Under the pieces are notes generated by a model that worked only from the letters and a program-made list of their open reading frames with translations, searched no databases and was not told the DNA's origin. From positions 1 to 64,000 of the forward strand of contig CAKUHJ010000001.1 in the NCBI GenBank assembly GCA_934655935.1: DNA of 64,000 bases. The letters run 5' to 3'. Positions within the stretch are counted from its first letter, which is position 1, and each line of letters begins with the position of its first letter. Below are positions 58,035-64,000 of this stretch, in pieces. The stretch is from an uncultured Oscillospiraceae bacterium (GTDB lineage Bacteria; Bacillota; Clostridia; Oscillospirales; Oscillospiraceae). Made by a program: the position numbers and the translations under genes.

Positions 58035-58516
58035 TGGGACCTTTCACCGCCCTTCCGCTGCATGCGCGCATACAGCCGCAGAAGCCGCGGCCTTTCATAG
58101 CGCTGGATCAGAATAAACGGAATATTTCCGAGCAAGCTATAAACCAGGTATACGCAGACGCCGCCCGCGCCGGGCCAGAGAAGCAGACACCCAAGGCCCA
58201 GAAGACACAGTCCCGCATGCACACACTCGGCCACGCAGGTTTCCTGCAGCATGAGAAGCAGCGTCTTTTCATCCGGCCGCGCGGAAAGCCTTTTTGCCGG
58301 CATAAGCTGCGGAAAAAGCCTGCTCATATCGGGCACGCGCGCCTGCCAGCGGGAAATATGCAGGGCGCGCTCATAAAGCTTTCCGTTTTCCTCGAACGGG
58401 AAGGACCGGAACAGCCCTCTGTCCGGGTGAAACAGCTTCTTTGGAACAAGCCTTCCCAGCAGGAAGGACAGCACGCCAAGCGCCGCAAGATAGGCGGCGC
58501 AGAATAAAAAGCCCAT
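58031..58516 (-). CDS. CrtO-like (glycosyl-4,4'-diaponeurosporenoate acyltransferase family) membrane protein
   Basis: A 161-residue membrane protein with helices at about 1-20, 95-115 and 118-140. The segment RWQARVPDMSRLFPQLMPAK and then LLQETCVAECVHAG closely follows the CrtO acyltransferase family, first known from staphyloxanthin synthesis. No carotenoid genes are near; its coupling to a glycolipid synthase suggests acylation of a glycolipid instead, which is inference. The ATG at 58516 has GAGGTG six bases upstream. Confidence 0.75.
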   Translation of the reverse strand: MGFLFCAAYLAALGVLSFLLGRLVPKKLFHPDRGLFRSFPFEENGKLYERALHISRWQARVPDMSRLFPQLMPAKRLSARPDEKTLLLMLQETCVAECVHAGLCLLGLGCLLLWPGAGGVCVYLVYSLLGNIPFILIQRYERPRLLRLYARMQRKGGERSQ

Positions 58517-58628
58517 GGTGTACACCTCACGTTTTTCTCCTCTCATTATAATTTCAAAACCGGGAAAAGGGAAGGGGCAATCTTCCGCCCGGCTTTTGGG
58601 CATTTGAAGGAAAATACACAAAAAGAGC

Positions 58629-58657
58629 TTGACAAATACCCACCAGGGGTATATTAT
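58629..58657 (+). promoter_or_regulatory. csoR-copA promoter
   Basis: TTGACA (58629-58634), 17-base spacer, TATTAT (58652-58657). CsoR-type operator 1 fills the spacer. Confidence 0.9.
58636..58652. promoter_or_regulatory. CsoR operator 1
   Basis: ATACCCACCAGGGGTAT, a pseudo-palindrome of the TACCC...GGGTA type bound by copper-sensing CsoR proteins, lying between -35 and -10. Confidence 0.88.
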
Positions 58658-58661
58658 CAAG

Positions 58662-58678
58662 ATACCCACCAGGGGTAT
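58662..58678. promoter_or_regulatory. CsoR operator 2
   Basis: An identical 17-base copy ATACCCACCAGGGGTAT just downstream of the -10, near +1; centre-to-centre distance 26 bases. Confidence 0.88.
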
Positions 58679-58697
58679 CTTGAAGGGAGGTCTCCGA

Positions 58698-59009
58698 ATG
58701 GAACATACACATGACTGCTGTCAGTGCTCCGCGCGGCGGAAGGAACGCTCGCCGGAGGAATACAAAAAGCTCATCCACCGCCTTACGCGCATTGAGGGCC
58801 AGATCCGCGGCATCCGCGGCATGGTGGAGGCCGGCGCATACTGCCCGGATATTCTGGTGCAGTCTGCGGCGGCCGGCGCGGCCCTGAACGCCTTTAACAA
58901 GGAGCTGCTTGCCAATCATATCCGGACCTGCGTGGCGCAGGATATCCGCAGCGGGCAGGACGAAACCATCGACGAGCTGGTTGCCACCATGCAGAAGCTC
59001 ATGAAATGA
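58698..59009 (+). CDS. csoR: CsoR copper-sensing repressor
   Basis: A 103-residue all-helical repressor that releases DNA on binding Cu(I). The Cys-His-Cys copper ligands of the family are visible: Cys in EAGAYCPDIL and His/Cys in ANHIRTCV; the DNA-facing helix is HRLTRIEGQIRGIRGM. An N-terminal His/Cys-rich leader (MEHTHDCCQCSARR) adds possible metal ligands. AGGGAGG lies eight bases before the ATG. It precedes copA by 16 bases and has two operators in its promoter. Confidence 0.95.
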   Translation: MEHTHDCCQCSARRKERSPEEYKKLIHRLTRIEGQIRGIRGMVEAGAYCPDILVQSAAAGAALNAFNKELLANHIRTCVAQDIRSGQDETIDELVATMQKLMK

Positions 59010-59025
59010 CAAGAGGGAATTCCAT

Positions 59026-61548
59026 ATGAAGCAATATACTGTGACCGGCATGAGCTGCGCAGCCTGCGCAAGCCGGGTTGAAAAGGCCGTCGGCGGCGTT
59101 GCGGGCGTAACGTCCTGCTCCGTGAGCCTGCTGACAAATTCCATGGGCGTCGAGGGCACGGCGTCGGACGAGGCCGTCATTGCCGCCGTCACAAAGGCCG
59201 GCTACGGCGCAAGCGTCAAGGGCGCGGAGACCAGAAGCGCCGCGCAGAACGAGGCCGCGCTGGAGGACCGAGAAACGCCGCGGCTGAAAAAGCGCCTGTT
59301 CTGGTCGTTGGGGCTGCTGCTGGCGCTCATGTATTTTTCCATGGGACATATGATGCTCGGCTGGCCGCTTCCGGCCTTCTATGAGGGCAATCACATTGCG
59401 ATGGGGCTGACCCAGCTGCTGCTGACGGTGATGATCATGGTCATCAATCAGCGCTTCTTTGTCAGCGGCTTTCAGAGCCTTCTGCACCGCGCGCCCAACA
59501 TGGACACGCTGGTCGCCCTGGGCGCAGGCGCAGCCTTCCTTTACAGCACCTATGTCCTGTTCGCCATGACCGGCGCGCAGGTCCGCGGCGACGAAGAGGC
59601 GGTCATGAATTACATGATGGACTTCTATTTTGAGTCCGCCGCCATGATTCTGACGCTCATTACCGTCGGCAAGATGCTGGAGGCGCGCGCGAAGGGCAAG
59701 ACCACCGACGCGCTCAGGAGCCTCATGCGTCTGGCGCCGAAGACCGCATGCGTTCTGCGCGGCGGCAAGGAGCAGCGCGTGAGCGTGGAGGAGGTCCGGA
59801 AGGAGGATATTTTTCTGGTCCGGCCGGGCGAGAGCATCCCGGTGGACGGCGTCGTCGTCGAAGGAGAAAGCGCCGTCAACGAGGCGGCGCTGACCGGGGA
59901 AAGCATCCCCGCCGATAAGGCGCCCGGCGATACGGTCTCCGCCGCGACGGTCAACCAGTCCGGCTTCCTGAAATGCCGCGCCACGCGCGTCGGCGAGGAT
60001 ACCACGCTCTCCCAGATTATCCGCATGGTTTCGGATGCCGCGGCCACCAAGGCGCCGATTGCCAAAATTGCCGACCGCGTATCCGGTGTGTTCGTGCCCG
60101 TGGTCATGGGCATTGCGCTTTTCACAACGCTCGTATGGCTGCTTCTGGGGCAGACGGCAGGCTATGCGCTGGCGCGCGGCATCTCCGTTCTGGTCATCAG
60201 CTGCCCGTGTGCGCTGGGCTTGGCGACGCCGGTCGCCATTATGGTCGGCAGCGGCGTCGGCGCAAAGAACGGGCTGCTTTTCAAAACCGCCGCGTCCCTG
60301 GAGCAGGCGGGAAAAACGCAGATTGTCGTTCTGGACAAAACCGGCACCATCACCGAGGGCGCGCCGCGCGTCACGGAGGTTCTGCCCGCCGCCGGCACAG
60401 GCGAGCAGACGCTTCTTACGCTGGCTCTGAGCCTGGAGAAGAAAAGCGGGCATCCGCTTGCGGGCGCGATTGTCAAAAGGGCGGAGGAGCTTGGGCTTTC
60501 CCCGCGTGAGGTCACGGACTTCGCGGCGCTTCCCGGCAACGGGCTTACGGCAAAGCTGGACGGGCAGAGCCTCTGCGGCGGAAACGAAGCGTTCATCCGC
60601 AGCCATGCGGCGCTCCCGGAGCAGGCCCTCCGGCAGGCGCAGGCGCTTGCGCAGGCCGGGAAAACGCCTCTTTATTTCAGCCTCGGCGGCACGTTCCTCG
60701 GTATGATTGCCGTTGCGGACGTCATAAAGCCGGAGAGCCCGCAGGCAGTCCGCGAGCTTCAGAATATGGGCGTGCGCGTTGTGATGCTGACCGGCGACAA
60801 CGAGCGCACCGCCCGCGCCATCGGCGCGCAGGCCGGCGTGGACGAGGTGATTGCCGGCGTCCTTCCGGACGGCAAGGAGCGCGAGGTGCGCCGGCTGCAG
60901 GCGCTTGGCAGCGTGATGATGGTCGGCGACGGCATCAACGACGCGCCGGCGCTGACCCGCGCGGATACCGGCGCGGCCATCGGCGCGGGCGCGGACGTCG
61001 CGCTGGACGCGGCGGACGTGGTCCTGGTCAAGAGCCGGCTGACCGACGTTCCCGCCGCCATTCGCCTCAGCCGCGCGGCCCTTCGGAATATTCACGAAAA
61101 TCTTTTCTGGGCGTTTTTCTACAACGCCATCGGCATTCCGCTTGCCGCGGGCGTCTTCGTTCCGCTGGGGCTGACGCTGAACCCGATGTTCGGCGCGGCC
61201 GCCATGAGCCTTTCCAGCTTCTGCGTGGTTTCCAACGCATTGCGGCTGAATTTCTTCAGGCTGCACGATGCGTCCCACGATCACAAGCACAAAAACCATC
61301 TGAAAACCGATACAATTCTGAAGGAGGACTCTGTTGCCATGAAAAAAACCATTCATATCACCGGCATGATGTGCCCGCACTGCGAGGCTTCGGTCCGCGG
61401 CGCGCTGGAGGCCCTGGAAAACGTTTCGTCCGCCGTTGTCAGCCATGAGGCCGGAACCGCCGTCGTCAGCCTGACAGCCGCCGTTTCCGACGACGCCCTT
61501 CGCGCAGCCGTGGAGGCCAAGGGATACAAGGTGACGGGAATCGAATGA
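59026..61548 (+). CDS. copA: CopA copper-exporting P1B-ATPase with fused C-terminal CopZ-like domain
   Basis: An 840-residue Cu(I) efflux ATPase. N-terminal HMA domain with GMSCAACASR; membrane helices; actuator TGES; CPC ion site C393-P-C395 (SCPCALGLATP); phosphorylation site D437 (DKTGTITEG); hinge GDGINDAPAL. After the last helix pair a His/Lys linker leads to a second HMA domain (ITGMMCPHCEAS, C783 and C786). That domain begins at an in-frame ATG (61339, M772) with AAGGAGG 11 bases upstream, so a free 69-residue CopZ-like chaperone may also be made. Controlled by CsoR. Confidence 0.95.
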   Translation: MKQYTVTGMSCAACASRVEKAVGGVAGVTSCSVSLLTNSMGVEGTASDEAVIAAVTKAGYGASVKGAETRSAAQNEAALEDRETPRLKKRLFWSLGLLLALMYFSMGHMMLGWPLPAFYEGNHIAMGLTQLLLTVMIMVINQRFFVSGFQSLLHRAPNMDTLVALGAGAAFLYSTYVLFAMTGAQVRGDEEAVMNYMMDFYFESAAMILTLITVGKMLEARAKGKTTDALRSLMRLAPKTACVLRGGKEQRVSVEEVRKEDIFLVRPGESIPVDGVVVEGESAVNEAALTGESIPADKAPGDTVSAATVNQSGFLKCRATRVGEDTTLSQIIRMVSDAAATKAPIAKIADRVSGVFVPVVMGIALFTTLVWLLLGQTAGYALARGISVLVISCPCALGLATPVAIMVGSGVGAKNGLLFKTAASLEQAGKTQIVVLDKTGTITEGAPRVTEVLPAAGTGEQTLLTLALSLEKKSGHPLAGAIVKRAEELGLSPREVTDFAALPGNGLTAKLDGQSLCGGNEAFIRSHAALPEQALRQAQALAQAGKTPLYFSLGGTFLGMIAVADVIKPESPQAVRELQNMGVRVVMLTGDNERTARAIGAQAGVDEVIAGVLPDGKEREVRRLQALGSVMMVGDGINDAPALTRADTGAAIGAGADVALDAADVVLVKSRLTDVPAAIRLSRAALRNIHENLFWAFFYNAIGIPLAAGVFVPLGLTLNPMFGAAAMSLSSFCVVSNALRLNFFRLHDASHDHKHKNHLKTDTILKEDSVAMKKTIHITGMMCPHCEASVRGALEALENVSSAVVSHEAGTAVVSLTAAVSDDALRAAVEAKGYKVTGIE
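61339..61548 (+). CDS. Possible internally initiated CopZ-like copper chaperone (within copA frame)
   Basis: Same frame as the end of copA. AAGGAGG at 61321-61327 and ATG at 61339 would give a 69-residue HMA protein (MKKTIHITGMMCPHCEAS opening) of exactly CopZ size. Either a vestige of a former separate copZ after gene fusion, or a working second start. Not independently proven. Confidence 0.4.
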   Translation: MKKTIHITGMMCPHCEASVRGALEALENVSSAVVSHEAGTAVVSLTAAVSDDALRAAVEAKGYKVTGIE

Positions 61549-61580
61549 AAAACGGCGCTCTGATTTATGGAATTTCACGG

Positions 61581-61609
61581 TTGACAAACGCACTTCATCA
61601 CGCTATAGT
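61581..61609 (+). promoter_or_regulatory. Promoter of the metNIQ leader
   Basis: TTGACA (61581-61586), 17-base spacer, TATAGT (61604-61609), 33 bases after the copA stop. Confidence 0.88.
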
Positions 61610-61660
61610 AACAGCAGCTAAAAGAACACTTTGAGTATTTTGGGGAAAGGAGACCGGGCC

Positions 61661-61774
61661 ATGCACAGCGCCATTCAGAACAACTGCATGATGATGGGTA
61701 TGATGCGCATGTTCAGCATGTGCATGATGATGCGTGCGCAAAATTCCGGCTCGCCCTGTTCCGTACCCGCTTGA
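61661..61774 (+). CDS. Methionine-rich leader peptide (37 codons, 11 Met)
   Basis: The open frame starts at an ATG with AAAGGAG eight bases upstream and encodes MHSAIQNNCMMMGMMRM then FSMCMMMRAQNSGSPCSVPA. Met codons cluster as 3+2+1+1+3 between 61688 and 61732. The stop (61772-61774) is 25 bases before a strong intrinsic terminator, and metN begins 38 bases after that terminator. This is the layout of amino-acid leader peptides (trpL, hisL, thrL). A short hairpin (61703-61711 with 61717-61725) lies inside the Met codons. An alternative view is a Cu(I)-binding Met/Cys micropeptide, given the copper operon just upstream; the terminator and the transporter it precedes favour attenuation. Confidence 0.7.
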   Translation: MHSAIQNNCMMMGMMRMFSMCMMMRAQNSGSPCSVPA

Positions 61775-61833
61775 TTTCAGAATCAGAAACGAACGGTGAA
61801 GGACCTGAGAACGCGAGTCGTTCTCAGGTCCTT
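61769..61833 (+). promoter_or_regulatory. Candidate attenuator: antiterminator and terminator ahead of metNIQ
   Basis: Terminator arms are AAGGACCTGAGAACG (61799-61813) and its complement (61819-61833), then TTTTTC. The segment GCTTGATTTCAG (61769-61780), which contains the leader stop codon, can pair with CTGAGAACG of the terminator's left arm (six contiguous pairs then two more). A ribosome at the stop would block it and allow termination; a ribosome stalled in the Met codons would leave it free. The pairing is modest and drawn by eye. Confidence 0.6.
61799..61833 (+). terminator. Intrinsic terminator between leader peptide and metN
   Basis: Perfect 15-base stem, CGAGT loop, T tail (CCTTTTTCACG). 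Confidence 0.92.
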
Positions 61834-61871
61834 TTTCACGTCACGAGAAAAGAAAGGGGAATCCCCGCACC

Positions 61872-62864
61872 ATGATTGAGATCAGACATCTCACCAAGAC
61901 GTTCTTCTCCAAGGCCGGAGAGGTCCACGCGCTGGAGGACGTCAGCCTCACCATTGAAGACGGCGAAATCTTCGGCATCATCGGCCTGTCCGGCGCGGGC
62001 AAGAGCACGCTGGTCCGGTGCATCAACCTCCTGGAGCGTCCGACCGCCGGAGCGGTCGTCATCGACGGGCAGGAGCTGACCGCGCTCGGAAAAAAAGAGC
62101 TTTTGAAGCTCCGGCGGAACATCGGCATGATCTTTCAGAGCTTCAACCTTCTCGAGCAGCGCACGGTGCTGGACAACATCGCCTTCCCGCTTGAAATCTC
62201 CGGCGTCAAAAAGGCGCAGGCGCTTGAAAAGGCGCGGGAGCTTCTGAAGCTTGTCGGCCTGGAGCAGAAGGGCGGGGCCTATCCCGCACAGCTGTCCGGC
62301 GGGCAGAAGCAGCGCGTGGCCATCGCGCGGGCGCTTTCCACCAATCCCCGCTATCTTCTGTGTGACGAGGCGACCAGCGCCCTCGACCCCACGACGACCC
62401 GCTCCATTCTGGAGCTTCTGCGCAGCATCAACCAGACGCTCGGCGTCACGATTGTCATCATCACGCACGAGATGAAGGTCATCGACCAGATCTGCGACCG
62501 CGTGGCCGTCATCGATCACAGCAAAATCGCCGAGCAGGGCCGCGTCTGCGACGTGTTCACGAGCCCGAAATCGCAGATTGCCCGGGAGCTGATTCTTCCG
62601 CAGGACCGCAAGGCGCTGGTGGACACGACGGGTGGAAAACGGCTGCGGATCATCTTCGACGGCCAGTATTCCCGAAAGCCGATCATCGCGGATCTGGTTC
62701 TGGAAACGCAGGTTCCGGTCAGCATTCTCTTCGCCGACACCCGGGAGTTTGAGGGTACCGTCTACGGACATATGATCATCGAGTTGCCGAACGAACCGCG
62801 GCAGGCAGACCGCGTCGTCGCCTGGCTTTCAAACAGCGACGTCAAATGGAAGGAGGAGGCTTAA
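61872..62864 (+). CDS. metN: Methionine ABC transporter ATP-binding protein
   Basis: A 330-residue ATPase: Walker A GLSGAGKST, signature LSGGQKQRVAIARAL, Walker B YLLCDEATSALDP, and a C-terminal NIL domain (about 245-325; PIIADLVLETQVPVSILFAD) that in MetN binds methionine and gives substrate feedback. An AAAGGGG lies about 12 bases before the ATG. It is followed directly by metI (TAAATG). Controlled probably by the leader attenuator upstream. Imports L/D-methionine with MetI and MetQ. Confidence 0.95.
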   Translation: MIEIRHLTKTFFSKAGEVHALEDVSLTIEDGEIFGIIGLSGAGKSTLVRCINLLERPTAGAVVIDGQELTALGKKELLKLRRNIGMIFQSFNLLEQRTVLDNIAFPLEISGVKKAQALEKARELLKLVGLEQKGGAYPAQLSGGQKQRVAIARALSTNPRYLLCDEATSALDPTTTRSILELLRSINQTLGVTIVIITHEMKVIDQICDRVAVIDHSKIAEQGRVCDVFTSPKSQIARELILPQDRKALVDTTGGKRLRIIFDGQYSRKPIIADLVLETQVPVSILFADTREFEGTVYGHMIIELPNEPRQADRVVAWLSNSDVKWKEEA

Positions 62865-63539
62865 ATGTCTGAAATGCTTGTAAAGCTCTGGCAGAACGGA
62901 ATCATCCAGCTTGGCGTCTGGCAGACCGTTTATATGACCGTTCTGTCCACGCTGTTTGCCTACCTCCTTGGCCTTCCGATGGGCGTGCTGCTGTATATCA
63001 CAAAGTCGGACGGCATCTGCCCCAACCGCATCGTGCACGGCGTGCTGGACGTATTTGTGAACATCTTCCGCAGCATTCCCTGCATCATCCTGATGGTTGC
63101 AATGATTCCCGTGGCCCGGCTTCTGCTGGGAACCAGCACCGGAAACGGCGCAGTTATCGTCACGCTCGTCATCTCCGCCGCACCGTATGTGGCGCGCATG
63201 GTGGAGTCCAGCCTGCAGGAGGTCGGCGGCGGCGTCATCGAGGCCGCGCAGTCCATGGGCTGCAGCAGCGCGCAGATTGTCTTCCGCGTGCTCCTGCCGG
63301 AGGCAAGGCCCTCTCTGATTCAGGGCTGCACCATCTCCACCGTCACCATCCTCGGCTATACGGCGCTCGCCGCCACGCTGGGCGGCCAGGGCCTGGGCCA
63401 GATTGCCATCATCTACGGCCACCAGAGAAGCAACGACGATATCATCTGGCTGTGCGTCCTTCTGATTGTGATTATCGTTCAGATCATCCAGCTCATGGGC
63501 ACACAGATTGTCCGCCGGACCGACCGGCGCATCAAATAA
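62865..63539 (+). CDS. metI: Methionine ABC transporter permease
   Basis: A 224-residue permease with five to six membrane helices and the EAA-type loop EAAQSMGCSSAQIVFRVLLPEA that contacts MetN. The MetI pattern is clear (NIFRSIPCIILMVAMIPV, GYTALAATLGGQGLGQIA). The ATG follows the metN stop without a gap. Confidence 0.95.
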   Translation: MSEMLVKLWQNGIIQLGVWQTVYMTVLSTLFAYLLGLPMGVLLYITKSDGICPNRIVHGVLDVFVNIFRSIPCIILMVAMIPVARLLLGTSTGNGAVIVTLVISAAPYVARMVESSLQEVGGGVIEAAQSMGCSSAQIVFRVLLPEARPSLIQGCTISTVTILGYTALAATLGGQGLGQIAIIYGHQRSNDDIIWLCVLLIVIIVQIIQLMGTQIVRRTDRRIK

Positions 63540-63580
63540 CGCCCCAAACCCTGCCTACAACGCGCAAAGGAGGCCACGCC

Positions 63581-63715
63581 ATGCACGCGAGCATGCTCTA
63601 CTGTCTGCGGGCCGACCGGCGCGGCGAGCGAATGCAGCCGCTTGCTGCATACGCCGCCGGAACTGCCGGCCGGACACACCATAAAACCATCCACGATTTA
63701 TCACTTCAATCATAA
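63581..63715 (+). CDS. Small ORF between metI and metQ (44 codons)
   Basis: An AAAGGAGG sits seven bases before an ATG opening a 44-residue basic frame (MHASMLYCLRADRRGERMQP and onward). No family is recognised. The region also contains GC-rich short dyads (GCAGCCGCTTGCTGC, CCGCCGGAACTGCCGGCCGG) that could be an intercistronic RNA structure. It may be a real micropeptide, a translated coupling element or chance. Confidence 0.35.
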   Translation: MHASMLYCLRADRRGERMQPLAAYAAGTAGRTHHKTIHDLSLQS

Positions 63716-63731
63716 AAAAGGAGATTCTATT

Positions 63732-64000
63732 ATGAAAAAGCTGTTTGCCGTCGCGCTCGCCGCGCTTCTCGTTCTCGCCGCTCTGACCGGCTGCGCCAAG
63801 AAGGCCGATCCCGCCGATACCACCATCAAGGTCGGCGCCAGCTCCACCCCGCACGCGGAAATCCTTGAGCAGGTCAAGGACGCGCTCGCCAAGGAAGGCT
63901 ATACGCTCGAGGTTGTGATCTATGACGACTATGTGCTTCCCAACCAGGCGCTTGCCGACGGTTCCCTGGACGCCAACTACTTCCAGCACACCCCGTATCT
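63732..64000 (+). CDS. metQ: Methionine-binding lipoprotein MetQ (3' truncated by window)
   Basis: The first 89 residues are visible: a lipoprotein signal with lipobox LTGC (Cys at about 20), then TTIKVGASSTPHAEILEQ and a YDDYVLPNQALADGSLDANY stretch typical of NlpA/MetQ substrate-binding proteins. AAAAGGAG lies upstream of the ATG. It completes the metNIQ operon. Confidence 0.94.
   Translation, partial: MKKLFAVALAALLVLAALTGCAKKADPADTTIKVGASSTPHAEILEQVKDALAKEGYTLEVVIYDDYVLPNQALADGSLDANYFQHTPY

Noticed and set aside
58999-61593. Long open frame antisense to copA
   Set aside because: Same GC-rich shadow effect; no ribosome site, no family and complete overlap with an unmistakable P-type ATPase.
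61610-61871. SAM riboswitch or methionine T-box ahead of metNIQ
   Set aside because: No T-box sequence (AGGGTGGNACCGCG type) and no S-box core were found in the short leader; the Met-codon frame plus terminator explains it better. A covariance-model search would settle this.

Overview
The window looks like chromosomal DNA of a GC-rich, anaerobic, Gram-positive gut-type Clostridia, most likely of the Oscillospiraceae/Ruminococcaceae group. This is inferred from strong AGGAGG-type ribosome sites, B. subtilis-type parS sites with ParA/ParB, a Gram-positive LexA and LexA box, CsoR, YkuD and SLH cell-wall domains, the fhs-fchA-folD one-carbon genes, and DUF6061, DUF6440 and CFI-box proteins. No rRNA, CRISPR array, intact transposon or prophage is visible. 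Two perfect parS sites suggest the origin-proximal part of the chromosome.

Layout. 1-2110: hflK (cut by the window edge), hflC and a LURP-one-like gene. 2247-9166: an unusual three-gene operon, made of a 1545-residue protein (HD hydrolase, helical repeats, NadD-like nucleotidyltransferase, phosphoribosyltransferase-like end), a lactate/malate-dehydrogenase-like protein and a flavodoxin-like protein. 9211-14048 (minus): a DUF1576 membrane protein, then folD, fchA and fhs. 14432-18663 (minus): a dicarboxylate/amino-acid symporter, a GT4 glycosyltransferase and an SLH-YkuD L,D-transpeptidase. 18838-23203: small zinc-ribbon protein, tRNA-Thr, CFI-box protein, GH25 lysozyme, YgjP-like peptidase, HD hydrolase and a small membrane protein. 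23398-29153 (minus): mscL, serS, a coiled-coil membrane protein, parB, parA, lexA and a radical-SAM protein. 29261-31521: a lipoprotein and rlmD.

From about 31237 to 35344 the sequence becomes clearly AT-richer. This is a decayed mobile-element remnant at the 3' end of rlmD. It carries DUF6061, a BlaI/BlaR1-type pair with two visible operators, and a broken sigma-factor gene. The native GC-rich sequence resumes with mrp and a translationally coupled chain comEC-holA-rnmV-abcF-ydcF (35486-42930, minus). It continues with lgt, three aminopeptidases (M42, M18, M29), a KdpD/KdpE-like two-component pair lacking kdpFABC, a MocR regulator, a lipid kinase, an RlmL-type methyltransferase, nfeD-SPFH-DUF6440, pepT, and a glycolipid synthase coupled to a CrtO-like acyltransferase.

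The right end holds a copper module and a methionine module. In the copper module a promoter is covered by two CsoR-type palindromes and drives csoR-copA; a CopZ-like domain is fused to CopA but keeps its own internal ribosome site. The methionine module is metN-metI-metQ. Between the two lies a consensus promoter, a 37-codon open frame with 11 Met codons and a strong ribosome site, then an intrinsic terminator 38 bases before metN. That arrangement matches a ribosome-mediated methionine attenuator. It and the three-gene operon at 2247-9166 are the two best candidates for undescribed biology here.
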